A DNA stretch of 64,000 bases from Pseudomonas sivasensis (GTDB lineage Bacteria > Pseudomonadota > Gammaproteobacteria > Pseudomonadales > Pseudomonadaceae): positions 186,001 through 250,000 of the forward strand of contig NZ_JAAOWU010000001.1 in NCBI RefSeq assembly GCF_013778505.1, in the 5' to 3' direction. Positions 56,749 through 64,000 of the stretch are shown here, in pieces. The notes beneath the pieces are model-generated. The model searched no databases. It saw nothing but the letters and a program-made list of their open reading frames with translations, and was not told the DNA's origin. The translations under genes and the position numbers were made by a program. Numbering within the stretch: position 1 is the stretch's first letter; every line of letters starts with the position of its first letter.

Positions 56749-57768
56749 TCACAGCAGCTTCGCAGGCGCCGCCTGATCAATCTGCGCCCAATGGGCAGCG
56801 TCTTCACGATGAGCTTGCAGGTACGGCAACACGGCCGTCAGCAGCGGCGCCTTGAAGGCTTCCTGAAAACGATGGGCCATGCCGGGAATCAGTTTCAATT
56901 GGCTGCCCTGGATATGCGCCGCCAGGTGCACGCCGTGCATCACCGGCAATAACGGATCGGCGGTGCCGTGGACCACCAGGGTCGGCACACGCAACTGGTT
57001 GAGCAACGGCACGCGACTCGGCTCAGCGAGAATCGCCATGATCTGGCGTTTCACGCCCTCCGGGTTGAAGGCGCGGTCGTAGGACAGCGCCGCCTGGTGC
57101 AGCAACGCTTGGCGATCATCCTTGATAGTCGGACTGCCCAGCGCGGCCAGCAAGTCAGCCTGTTGCTCCAACGCGACTTCACGATTGGGCGCGCCGCGCC
57201 GTGACAACAGTTGCACCAGCGCCGCACTCGGTGCCGGCAAGCCTTCAGCGCCAGAGCTGGTCATGATCAAGGTCAGGCTCTCCACCCGCTGCGGCGCCAT
57301 GGCCGCCAAGTGCTGGGCGATCATGCCGCCCATGCTCGCGCCGAGGACGTGGAACTGCTGAATCTGCAACGCGCTCATCAGCCCGAGCGCATCATCGGCC
57401 ATATCGGTCAGGGTGTAAGGCGCCGCCACCGGCAAGCCGAGCTTGTAGCGCAGCACTTCAAACGTGAGATTGGCGTTGGCCGGCGCCTCGCGCCAAGTGG
57501 ACAGGCCGACATCACGGTTGTCATAGCGGATCACCCGAAAGCCTTGTTGGCAGAGGGCAACCACCACTTCGTCCGGCCAGTGGATCAACTGCCCGCCCAG
57601 GCCCATCACCAGCAGCAAGGCCGGGTCGGACGCACGGCCGATACTCTGGTAGGCGATGCTCACCTTTTCCAGGTCGACCGTTTGGGTCGGGACATTGACA
57701 TCACATCGAGACGCCGCAAAAGACGGCAGGCCGAACAATAAGGCGGCCAGTAAAAGCAACACGCGCAT
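56749..57768 (-). CDS. Exported alpha/beta hydrolase
   Basis: 339 residues from the ATG at 57768. Signal peptide ends SFA (about residue 18). Nucleophile in [11 protein letters not shown], Asp in HGTADPLLP and His in GMAHRFQ. Resembles proline iminopeptidase/lipase-like hydrolases; substrate unknown. Divergent from metR with a MetR-type box between, so MetR control is possible. Confidence 0.88.
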   Translation of the reverse strand: MRVLLLLAALLFGLPSFAASRCDVNVPTQTVDLEKVSIAYQSIGRASDPALLLVMGLGGQLIHWPDEVVVALCQQGFRVIRYDNRDVGLSTWREAPANANLTFEVLRYKLGLPVAAPYTLTDMADDALGLMSALQIQQFHVLGASMGGMIAQHLAAMAPQRVESLTLIMTSSGAEGLPAPSAALVQLLSRRGAPNREVALEQQADLLAALGSPTIKDDRQALLHQAALSYDRAFNPEGVKRQIMAILAEPSRVPLLNQLRVPTLVVHGTADPLLPVMHGVHLAAHIQGSQLKLIPGMAHRFQEAFKAPLLTAVLPYLQAHREDAAHWAQIDQAAPAKLL

Positions 57769-57811
57769 GAAAAACACCGAAACGCAGAACCCCAGTAGAG
57801 CGCGAGTCTGA

Positions 57812-57824
57812 TGAAGTTTGTTCA
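57812..57824. promoter_or_regulatory. MetR-type box
   Basis: TGAAGTTTGTTCA matches the MetR consensus TGAA-N5-TTCA exactly. It lies between metR and the divergent hydrolase gene. Confidence 0.6.
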
Positions 57825-57950
57825 AGCGCGCTGCCACACTTCCATGACAGTTTGATGAAGAGTGCCCAGTGGTCGTGGTCGACATGCCTTGCAACATGAG
57901 ACAAACTCACGCTATTCAACTTCGTCACAAATTGTCTTCATGGAGAGCTC

Positions 57951-58868
57951 GTGCTCGAAATCCGTCACCTCAAGACCCTGCACGCCCTGCGCGAAGCCGA
58001 CAGCCTGGTGGAAGCCGCTGAGCGCCTGCACCTGACGCAATCGGCGCTGTCCCATCAGTTCAAGGAGTTGGAAGAACGCCTGGGCATGCAACTGTTCGTG
58101 CGCAAGACCAAACCGCTGCGCTTCACCAGCGCCGGTCTGCGCCTGCTGCAACTGGCCGACGCCACCCTGCCCTTGCTGCGCGGCGCCGAGCGCGACATCG
58201 CACGTTTGGCCGGCGGCACCGCCGGGCGTCTGCACATGGCGATCGAGTGTCACAGTTGCTTCCAGTGGCTGATGCCAACCATCGACCAGTTCCGCGATGC
58301 CTGGCCCGAAGTCGAACTGGACCTGGCTTCAGGCTTCGCCTTCGCGCCGCTGCCGGCCCTCGCCCGTGGCGACCTCGACCTGGTGGTGACCTCCGACCCG
58401 CTGGAACTGCCGGGCATCACCTATGTGCCGCTGTTCACTTACGAAGCCATGCTCGCGGTGGCCAACCAGCACGCGCTGGCGAGCAAGTCGTTCATCGTGC
58501 CCGAAGACTTGCTTCCCGAAACCTTGATCACCTACCCGGTGGAGCGCGATCGTCTAGACATCTTCACCCGCTTCCTGGAGCCCGCCGACATCGAGCCGAC
58601 CCAGGTGCGAACCTCGGAACTGACGGTGATGATGATGCAACTGGTCGCCAGCGGCCGTGGCGTGTGCGGCATGCCCCATTGGGCGCTGCATGAATACAGC
58701 TCGCGTGGCTACGTAAAGGCCAAGCGTCTGGGTGAGAAAGGTTTGTTTGCGACGCTGTATGCGGGGATTCGTGCGGACATGCTGGATGCGCCGTATATGC
58801 GCGACTTTTTGCTGACGGCCAAGGACACGTCGTTTTCCACTTTGGACGGAGTCAGCGCGGTGCGTTGA
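57951..58868 (+). CDS. metR: LysR-type methionine regulator MetR
   Basis: 305 residues from the GTG at 57951, preceded by GGAGAG. N-terminal HTH (LVEAAERLHLTQSALSHQFKELE) and substrate domain with the MetR-typical ECHSCFQWLMP. MetR activates metE and other methionine genes with homocysteine as coeffector. metE is not in the window. Confidence 0.94.
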   Translation: MLEIRHLKTLHALREADSLVEAAERLHLTQSALSHQFKELEERLGMQLFVRKTKPLRFTSAGLRLLQLADATLPLLRGAERDIARLAGGTAGRLHMAIECHSCFQWLMPTIDQFRDAWPEVELDLASGFAFAPLPALARGDLDLVVTSDPLELPGITYVPLFTYEAMLAVANQHALASKSFIVPEDLLPETLITYPVERDRLDIFTRFLEPADIEPTQVRTSELTVMMMQLVASGRGVCGMPHWALHEYSSRGYVKAKRLGEKGLFATLYAGIRADMLDAPYMRDFLLTAKDTSFSTLDGVSAVR

Positions 58869-58884
58869 AACCACACAGTTCCAA

Positions 58885-58977
58885 CTGTGGGAGGGGGCTT
58901 GCCCCCGATGGCGATTGCACATTCAACATTTCTGTTTGCTGACACTCTGCTATCGGGGGGCTAGCACCCTCCCTCAT
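58885..58977. repeat. REP doublet (REPIN)
   Basis: CTGTGGGAGGGGGCTTGCCCCCGAT and a partly decayed inverted copy (ATCGGGGGGCTAGCACCCTCCCTCA), between converging metR and the GNAT gene. Confidence 0.85.
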
Positions 58978-58983
58978 TGGATC

Positions 58984-59490
58984 TCAGTCAGCCTTGAGTT
59001 CGCGCCACATGTGGATTTTATCGAAGTAATCCACGCCCACCCGCACCGCCAGCGGCTCCAGGCCGTACTGGATAAATCCGCAACGTCGGTACAGCGCAAA
59101 CGCTGCATCATTGCCGGCGGTGACGGTCAGTTGGATGACTTTGAGGCGCGGATGTTGGCGCGCTTCATCCAGCGCCGCTTCCACCAACCGTCGGCCCAAG
59201 CCCTTCTGCTGATAAGCCTCGGTCACGTACATCCCAAACAAGGTCACTTTGTGCCGCGCCTTCTCCCGAAGCTCGAACGCCAGGCCGACGATGCCAGCCA
59301 GTTCATCCCCTGAATACGCGCCGAGCAAACGATCCTGGCGCCCGTCCAGACGCTTTTCCCACCAGCTCAACGGCATCGCTGCGCGCTCGGCCACACTGGA
59401 GGTGAATGCCTGGGGATAAGCGCCATACGCCTCCAGCATCAACGCTCGATAAGCCTCGGCGTCGTTGCCGCCCAGCGTACGGATGATCAC
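58984..59490 (-). CDS. GNAT N-acetyltransferase
   Basis: 168 residues. Acetyl-CoA loop is in GMYVTEAYQQKGLGRRLVEAAL (about residues 105-126), followed by the typical AFALYRRCGFIQYG strand-helix. Substrate unknown. Starts 25 bases from the Nudix gene end, same strand, likely co-transcribed. Confidence 0.88.
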   Translation of the reverse strand: MIIRTLGGNDAEAYRALMLEAYGAYPQAFTSSVAERAAMPLSWWEKRLDGRQDRLLGAYSGDELAGIVGLAFELREKARHKVTLFGMYVTEAYQQKGLGRRLVEAALDEARQHPRLKVIQLTVTAGNDAAFALYRRCGFIQYGLEPLAVRVGVDYFDKIHMWRELKAD

Positions 59491-59514
59491 GTTTGAGTCC
59501 TTTGCGCCTGAGCG

Positions 59515-59928
59515 TCAGGCAGTAATGGCCAGCGATGAGCGATAGAACGGCAGGATCTGGTCACGGGTCAAGGGCGCCAGCACCAGGCCGCCATCACCGG
59601 CAGGGTCGATCCAGCGAACCTCTTCGATTTCAGCAGCCGGACTGACCTGCGCATCGATCTGCACTTGGAACAATTGAGCTTGCACGGTAAATCCGGGCTC
59701 ATTGACCGCAGGGGCCGAGAAGTTACCCAGGTAGACCGCGTCGCTGGGTTTGATGTGCAGGTTCAGCTCTTCGTACAACTCACGGGCCAGGGCCTCGGCA
59801 GGTTGTTCACCGGCGTCGATCTTGCCACCGGGTTGCATAAAGGCCTGGGTGCCGCGCTTGCGCACCAGCAGGGTTCGGCCGTCAGCGCCGATCAGCAGGG
59901 CGGCGGCGATACGGATAGTGGTAGGCAT
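59515..59928 (-). CDS. Nudix hydrolase
   Basis: 137 residues. The Nudix box GGKIDAGEQPAEALARELYEEL (about residues 34-55) has the G-x5-E-x7-RE-x2-EE pattern. Cleaves a nucleoside diphosphate-linked compound, exact substrate unknown; house-cleaning MutT-like role is possible. Confidence 0.9.
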   Translation of the reverse strand: MPTTIRIAAALLIGADGRTLLVRKRGTQAFMQPGGKIDAGEQPAEALARELYEELNLHIKPSDAVYLGNFSAPAVNEPGFTVQAQLFQVQIDAQVSPAAEIEEVRWIDPAGDGGLVLAPLTRDQILPFYRSSLAITA

Positions 59929-59959
59929 GAATTGAACACCTTGAATTCAAAAATAAACA

Positions 59960-61276
59960 TTATTGGAGCACTGCTTCGGTGTCGTCCGGCTTCTTGATAA
60001 ACACGCTGTACTTGGCGCCTTCCATCGCTTCGAACGCAATCAGCTTGTCCACCAACGGCAGGTTCAGCACCTTGCCGGCGTTGAGCAGCAACATCCCGTT
60101 GTCGGCATTGAGGTTGCGCGCCAGGACCATGCCATCGGCCAGTTCCCGGGTGCTCAACACTTTGACGGTCGGGTCGCCCAGGGTCACATCACTGAGAAAT
60201 GCCGCGCAAGCCTGGACGAAGTCCTCGATCAGCTCTGGATCGTAGAGGCGCCCGGCGTATTTGCGGATATATAACAGCGCTTCATCGCTGTTCAGATGCC
60301 GCTCAAGGATCAGACCCTTCTGCAGTTCGATAAAGTCCACCGCCAGCTTCAGCAGGCGCGAACCGAACGGAATCGCATCGCCCTTGAGGTGGTCGGGAAA
60401 ACCACTGCCGTCCCAGCGCTCCTGATGGTGACGAATCATCCGCGCCGCATCCTTCATCGGCTCCAGTGTCATCAACAGCGATTCGCTCTGGGTCGGATAA
60501 CCGCGGTACCGTTCGCGATCGGTGCTGTGCAGCTTGTCGGCCGGTTCGATCAACATGCTGTCGCTCCAGCTCAGCTTGCCGATGTTGTACAACGCAGCTG
60601 CCATGGCCAAGTCACGGGCGCTGGCGTCGTCTATGGACTGGGCGGTGCAGTACACGCGCACCAGTTCGATCAGCGCGCGGTTGGTCTGTTTGTCCTTGGG
60701 TAGACGCAGGTTGGCCAACAACGAAAACACTTCGGTGCCGGTCACATAGCTGCGCTTGAGCTCGTCATAGGCCAGATCGAGCATATCGGCGGTTTGCTGC
60801 AACTCGGACGTGCGCGCTGCCACCCGTTTTTCCAGCGTGTTGTTGAGCGCCTTGAGCTGCTCGTTCTGCTCCTGGGTCAAGCGCTCCAGGCGCTGATGCT
60901 CCAGAGCCTGCTGCAAGATCAGCTTTAGTTCGTCGTCGTTCCAGGGTTTGCCGATATAGCGGTGGATCTGGCCTTCGTTGATCGCCTTGATGATGGTCGG
61001 CAGGTCGGCGTAGCCGCTGAGCAGAATGCGACTGGTAGCGGGATAAAGGCGATGAACCTCGGCCAGCAATTGTGCGCCGTCCATGCCCGGCATGCGCGCA
61101 TCGCTCATCACCAGGTCAATGGGTTGGGCGGCCATGATCTCCAGGGCCTGCGCGCCGCTGCCCGCGAGCACTACATCGAAGGGTTGGCCGCGCAACAGGC
61201 GGCGCAAGCTGTTGAGGATCGACTCTTCATCGTCGACCAGCAAAATAGTGGGTTTCGTCGCAAGTTGTTCATCCAT
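59960..61276 (-). CDS. Response regulator with degenerate HD-GYP-like domain
   Basis: 438 residues. Receiver with phosphoacceptor D59 in MSDARMPG and Lys in IGKPWN, a coiled coil (about 135-180), then an HD-GYP-like domain recognisable by RHHQERWDGSGFPDHLKGDAIPFGSRLL. The defining HD pair is replaced (YNIGK where HDIGK is expected), GYP is GFP, and the last Asp motif is changed. So cyclic di-GMP hydrolysis is doubtful; it may bind ligand or partners instead. The sensor kinase at 62.6 kb could be its partner. Confidence 0.85.
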   Translation of the reverse strand: MDEQLATKPTILLVDDEESILNSLRRLLRGQPFDVVLAGSGAQALEIMAAQPIDLVMSDARMPGMDGAQLLAEVHRLYPATSRILLSGYADLPTIIKAINEGQIHRYIGKPWNDDELKLILQQALEHQRLERLTQEQNEQLKALNNTLEKRVAARTSELQQTADMLDLAYDELKRSYVTGTEVFSLLANLRLPKDKQTNRALIELVRVYCTAQSIDDASARDLAMAAALYNIGKLSWSDSMLIEPADKLHSTDRERYRGYPTQSESLLMTLEPMKDAARMIRHHQERWDGSGFPDHLKGDAIPFGSRLLKLAVDFIELQKGLILERHLNSDEALLYIRKYAGRLYDPELIEDFVQACAAFLSDVTLGDPTVKVLSTRELADGMVLARNLNADNGMLLLNAGKVLNLPLVDKLIAFEAMEGAKYSVFIKKPDDTEAVLQ

Positions 61277-61617
61277 GCCTACTGCGCCTTCACATTGAAC
61301 TGAATGGAGCTGAATTGAACCCTGGTACTAAGCCGTGTTCCCTCGCCCAAGGCGCGGGCTTGATTTGACGCCAACTGGCCGCCGAATTCAAGGGAGCTCG
61401 ACTAAGCTGTGACATCAGGTCAGTGCCCCGCCGCGCCAGGTTGCCCAACAGCACGTTGCCGGGCAACCGGCCCTCCTCAAAACCCGGGAGAGCGAAAAGA
61501 GCCAGGGTTTTCTATTCAGCAAGGCCGCGTCGACAAAGGATTTTGCCCAATGGCTGCAGTTGGGCTGCGCCATGCCGATAACCTATCAATAGTCCACACG
61601 ATGCAAGGAGTGCTCGC
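61277..61617. other. Intergenic region before the cytochrome c peroxidase gene
   Basis: About 340 bp without a credible ORF. It holds a hairpin GGTTGCCC/GGGCAACC at about 61439-61467 and promoters for the divergent regulator and peroxidase genes. I could not match it to a known riboswitch. Confidence 0.5.
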
Positions 61618-62580
61618 TTGAGCGACGTCGCAACTCACGGTTTCGGCCTGGTCCTTATGATGGGACTCAGTGTGTCACTGATGGCCGCGCCGCTGGATGA
61701 GGCACTCAAACCTTTGCCGACGGTTCCAGTACTGGACTCAGCCAAAGTCGAGCTGGGTCGGCAACTGTTCAACGAACCGCGCCTGTCGGTGAATAACACC
61801 CTGTCTTGTGCCAGCTGTCACCGACTGGCCTCCGGCGGCGCTGACGACAAGCCGTTCTCAATAGGTTTCGACGGCAAACCGGTGCAAATCAATACCCCCT
61901 CGGTCTTGAACGCCAGCCTGAACTTCAAGCAGTTCTGGAATGGCCGCGTAGACACGTTGCAAGCGCAGGTCGAACAAGTGGTCATCAGCCCCGTGGAGAT
62001 GGGCAGCGACTGGAAAACCGTGGTGCAGAAACTGTCAGACGTGCCCGCCTACCAGAGCGCCTTCAAGCAGGCGTACCCCGACGGCGTCACCGTCGACAAT
62101 GTGCAAAACGCCCTGGCCACCTATGAACGCACGCTGCTCACCCCTAACTCGCGGTTCGATCAGTACCTGCTGGGCAACACGGAGATTCTCACGATCGAGG
62201 AAAAATACGGCTACCAGCGTTTCAAGGATTACGGCTGCATCGCTTGTCACCAGGGCGTGAATATCGGCGGCAATATGTTCCAGAAGTTCGGCGTGATGGG
62301 TGATTACTTCAAGGCGCGCGGCAACCCGGTGGAGTCCGACCTGGGGCGCTACCTGCTGACCCTGGACGAAGAAGATCGCCACGTGTTCAAGGTGCCCAGC
62401 CTGCGCAACGTGGCCGTCACCGCGCCGTACTTCCACGATGCCTCGGCCAAGACCCTGGAAGCGGCGGTGGATGTGATGTTCAAGTACCAGTTGGGGCGCA
62501 ACCCTTCCCAGGAAGACAAAGACCTGATTATCCAGTTTCTCAAGACCCTGACCGGCGAATGGGCAGGCAAGCCCCTATGA
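61618..62580 (+). CDS. Di-haem cytochrome c peroxidase family protein
   Basis: 320 residues from a TTG at 61618, chosen because AAGGAG lies seven bases upstream. Signal peptide ends LMAA (about residue 24). Haem c motifs CASCH (64-68) and CIACH (207-211). Periplasmic enzymes of this CcpA/MauG family reduce hydrogen peroxide with electrons from c-type cytochromes or azurin. Followed closely by a sensor kinase gene, so a redox signal link is possible. Confidence 0.88.
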   Translation: MSDVATHGFGLVLMMGLSVSLMAAPLDEALKPLPTVPVLDSAKVELGRQLFNEPRLSVNNTLSCASCHRLASGGADDKPFSIGFDGKPVQINTPSVLNASLNFKQFWNGRVDTLQAQVEQVVISPVEMGSDWKTVVQKLSDVPAYQSAFKQAYPDGVTVDNVQNALATYERTLLTPNSRFDQYLLGNTEILTIEEKYGYQRFKDYGCIACHQGVNIGGNMFQKFGVMGDYFKARGNPVESDLGRYLLTLDEEDRHVFKVPSLRNVAVTAPYFHDASAKTLEAAVDVMFKYQLGRNPSQEDKDLIIQFLKTLTGEWAGKPL

Positions 62581-62590
62581 GCATACCGTC

Positions 62591-64000
62591 ATGACCCCCT
62601 CCCGCCGTCGCACCAGCCAAGTGTTGCTTGGCCTGATCACCCTGTTGCTGGCCTCTACGCTGGTGTTTTTGTACCTCAAATCCTCACGCGACCAGACCGC
62701 CGGCTACACCCAATCGCGGGATCTGATCCGCCAGTTGCAGCAGCTCAACGCCCAATGGGACAGCGAAGTGCTTAAGGCGCGGATCGCGATCACTCACAAC
62801 TACGATCCGCTGGTCACCCCACTCACGGAAATGACCCGGCTCTGGGCCGAACTCAATACCCGCGATACCTACCACGATCCGCAAGACCTGAGTCGCTGGC
62901 AAACCAGCCAGGAGGCTTATCAGGCGGCGATCCAGGAAAAAGCCAGGCTGGTCGACCAGTTCAAGTCCCACAACGCGGTGCTGCGCAATTCCCTGGCGTT
63001 TTTGCCAACAGCCGAGGACGACATCCAGGCCCAGTTCAATCGCATTGACAATGAAGGCCGCCTGCAACTGCAGGATGTGGCCACGGACATTTACGACCTG
63101 TTGCTCAGTAGCCTCGAATTCGCCCAGGTCACCAGCGACGATCGCGCCGCAGATATTCTGGTGGGGTTGGGCAAGCTGGCAATCAACAAGGAGAGCCTGC
63201 CCGCTGAGTTCCAGGGCCCGATAGACATCCTCAGCAACCACATTTCGCTGATTCTGCGTGAGCAGCCGGTGGTCAACAGCCTGCTCGAACACATTGCCTC
63301 CATACCCGTGGCCGAGCGTCTGGACGACTTGACCACCCACCTCGATCAGGACCAGCAAGCATCTGACCTGATCGACCATCAATATCACCGCTACCTGTTG
63401 GTTTTCTCGACGTTACTGGTGGTGCTGCTGCTCTACCTGGCCGTGCGCCTGTTGCGTAGTTTTGCCGAGATCAATCGAGTCAACCGAGCGTTGCAGGCCG
63501 CCAACGAAACCCTGGAACAACGGGTGGAACGCCGCACCCAGCAGCTCAAGGATGCGCAGAGCGAACTGCTGGACAGCGCGCGCCAGGCTGGCATGGCGGA
63601 GATCGCCACCAACGTGCTGCATAACGTTGGCAACGTGCTCAACAGCGTGAATATCTCCGCCGAGCTGGTCACACGCAAACTGCGCAGCAGCAAGGCGTTG
63701 GGCCTGGGCAAGGCCATGCAACTGATCAACGAGCACCAGGCAGACCTCGGCGCCTTCCTGACCTTGGATGAAAAAGGCAAGCTGCTGCCGGGCTACCTGA
63801 ACCAACTGGTGGACGCCATTGCCGTCGAACAACAGGCCATGACCGATGAGCTGGCGCAACTGAGCAAAAGCGTCGATCACATCAAGGACATCGTCTCCAC
63901 CCAGCAATCCTATGCCGGCGTGTCCACGCTGATGGAACCGGTGCACATCAGCGATTTGATGGAGGACGCCTTGCGCATGAACGCCGGTTCGCTTAGCCGC
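62591..64000 (+). CDS. Sensor histidine kinase, 3' end outside the window
   Basis: The first 470 residues are present and the frame stays open to the window end. An N-terminal helix (about 10-30), a ~240-residue helical periplasmic sensor of DAHL-like character, a second helix (about 268-288), a coiled coil, then the atypical H box GMAEIATNVLHNVGNVLNSV with His in LHNVGN. This H box marks a kinase subgroup common in Pseudomonas. Start ATG at 62591, 10 bases after the peroxidase stop, so the two are one operon. The ATPase domain should lie beyond base 64000. Confidence 0.9.
   Translation, partial: MTPSRRRTSQVLLGLITLLLASTLVFLYLKSSRDQTAGYTQSRDLIRQLQQLNAQWDSEVLKARIAITHNYDPLVTPLTEMTRLWAELNTRDTYHDPQDLSRWQTSQEAYQAAIQEKARLVDQFKSHNAVLRNSLAFLPTAEDDIQAQFNRIDNEGRLQLQDVATDIYDLLLSSLEFAQVTSDDRAADILVGLGKLAINKESLPAEFQGPIDILSNHISLILREQPVVNSLLEHIASIPVAERLDDLTTHLDQDQQASDLIDHQYHRYLLVFSTLLVVLLLYLAVRLLRSFAEINRVNRALQAANETLEQRVERRTQQLKDAQSELLDSARQAGMAEIATNVLHNVGNVLNSVNISAELVTRKLRSSKALGLGKAMQLINEHQADLGAFLTLDEKGKLLPGYLNQLVDAIAVEQQAMTDELAQLSKSVDHIKDIVSTQQSYAGVSTLMEPVHISDLMEDALRMNAGSLSR

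Noticed and set aside
61430..61510. Possible c-di-GMP riboswitch before the peroxidase gene
   Set aside because: Only a simple GGTTGCCC hairpin is present; the conserved GEMM core and tetraloop receptor sequences are missing.

Overview
The window is chromosomal DNA of a Pseudomonas, most likely of the P. fluorescens lineage. The evidence is the gene set (erdR, recA-recX-cinA, mutS, fdxA, rsmZ, metG, argG, motY-pyrC-rnt, bfd-bfr-grxD-argF, glpFKRD, aatJQMP-aauSR, metR), the high-GC codon use, and many REP doublets built on a GTGGGAGGGGGCTTGC-type hairpin. No tRNA, rRNA, CRISPR array or intact insertion sequence was seen.

Layout. 0-5.7 kb: the start of erdR (cut by the window edge), a DTW-domain tRNA enzyme, a small exported protein, a LOG-family hydrolase, then recX, recA (with a LexA box) and cinA. 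5.8-10 kb: the cinA-mutS interval, where pseudomonads often carry tailocins or prophages. Here it holds only a tail-terminator-like gene, a holin, a LexA-like repressor with its palindromic operators, an AT-rich FkbM-type methyltransferase and two small exported or membrane proteins. 10.1-13.7 kb: mutS, fdxA and the GacA-controlled small RNA rsmZ, which is too short to appear as an ORF and was recognised from its GGA motifs, promoter and upstream box. rpoS does not follow as it does in several other pseudomonads. 13.7-22 kb: apbC, metG, an eroded Rnf locus (rnfA scrap, a soluble RnfB, no C/D/G/E), nth, a LuxR-type regulator, argG. 22-31.7 kb: motY, pyrC-rnt, a peroxiredoxin, bfd, a bacterioferritin subunit lacking ferroxidase ligands, grxD, a molybdopterin oxidoreductase, and argF joined to an orphan ABC ATPase.

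32-45 kb is for carbon uptake: the glycerol regulon (glpF, glpK, glpR, glpD, with GlpR-like sites), then the acidic amino acid transporter aatJQMP and its two-component system aauSR, with a sigma-54 promoter and two AauR-type dyads, then glpM. 45-53 kb is the most interesting part. A leftward gene set encodes a HAD phosphatase, a class III aminotransferase, an alpha/beta hydrolase and a FemAB/BioF2-like acyltransferase, and ends in a histidine kinase and a sigma-54 activator. It starts from a GG-N10-GC promoter with three alternating half-sites upstream, so it looks like a self-contained, signal-induced small-molecule pathway whose product I cannot name. A 368-bp tandem duplication full of 18-20 bp repeats has grown inside it.

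53-64 kb: a MipA/OmpV porin-like protein, an arginase-fold enzyme with two half-size EamA transporters, a FrnE/DsbA oxidoreductase, an exported alpha/beta hydrolase divergent from metR, GNAT and Nudix enzymes, a REC-HD-GYP-like regulator with degenerate catalytic residues, a di-haem cytochrome c peroxidase and the start of a hybrid-type sensor kinase cut by the window end.
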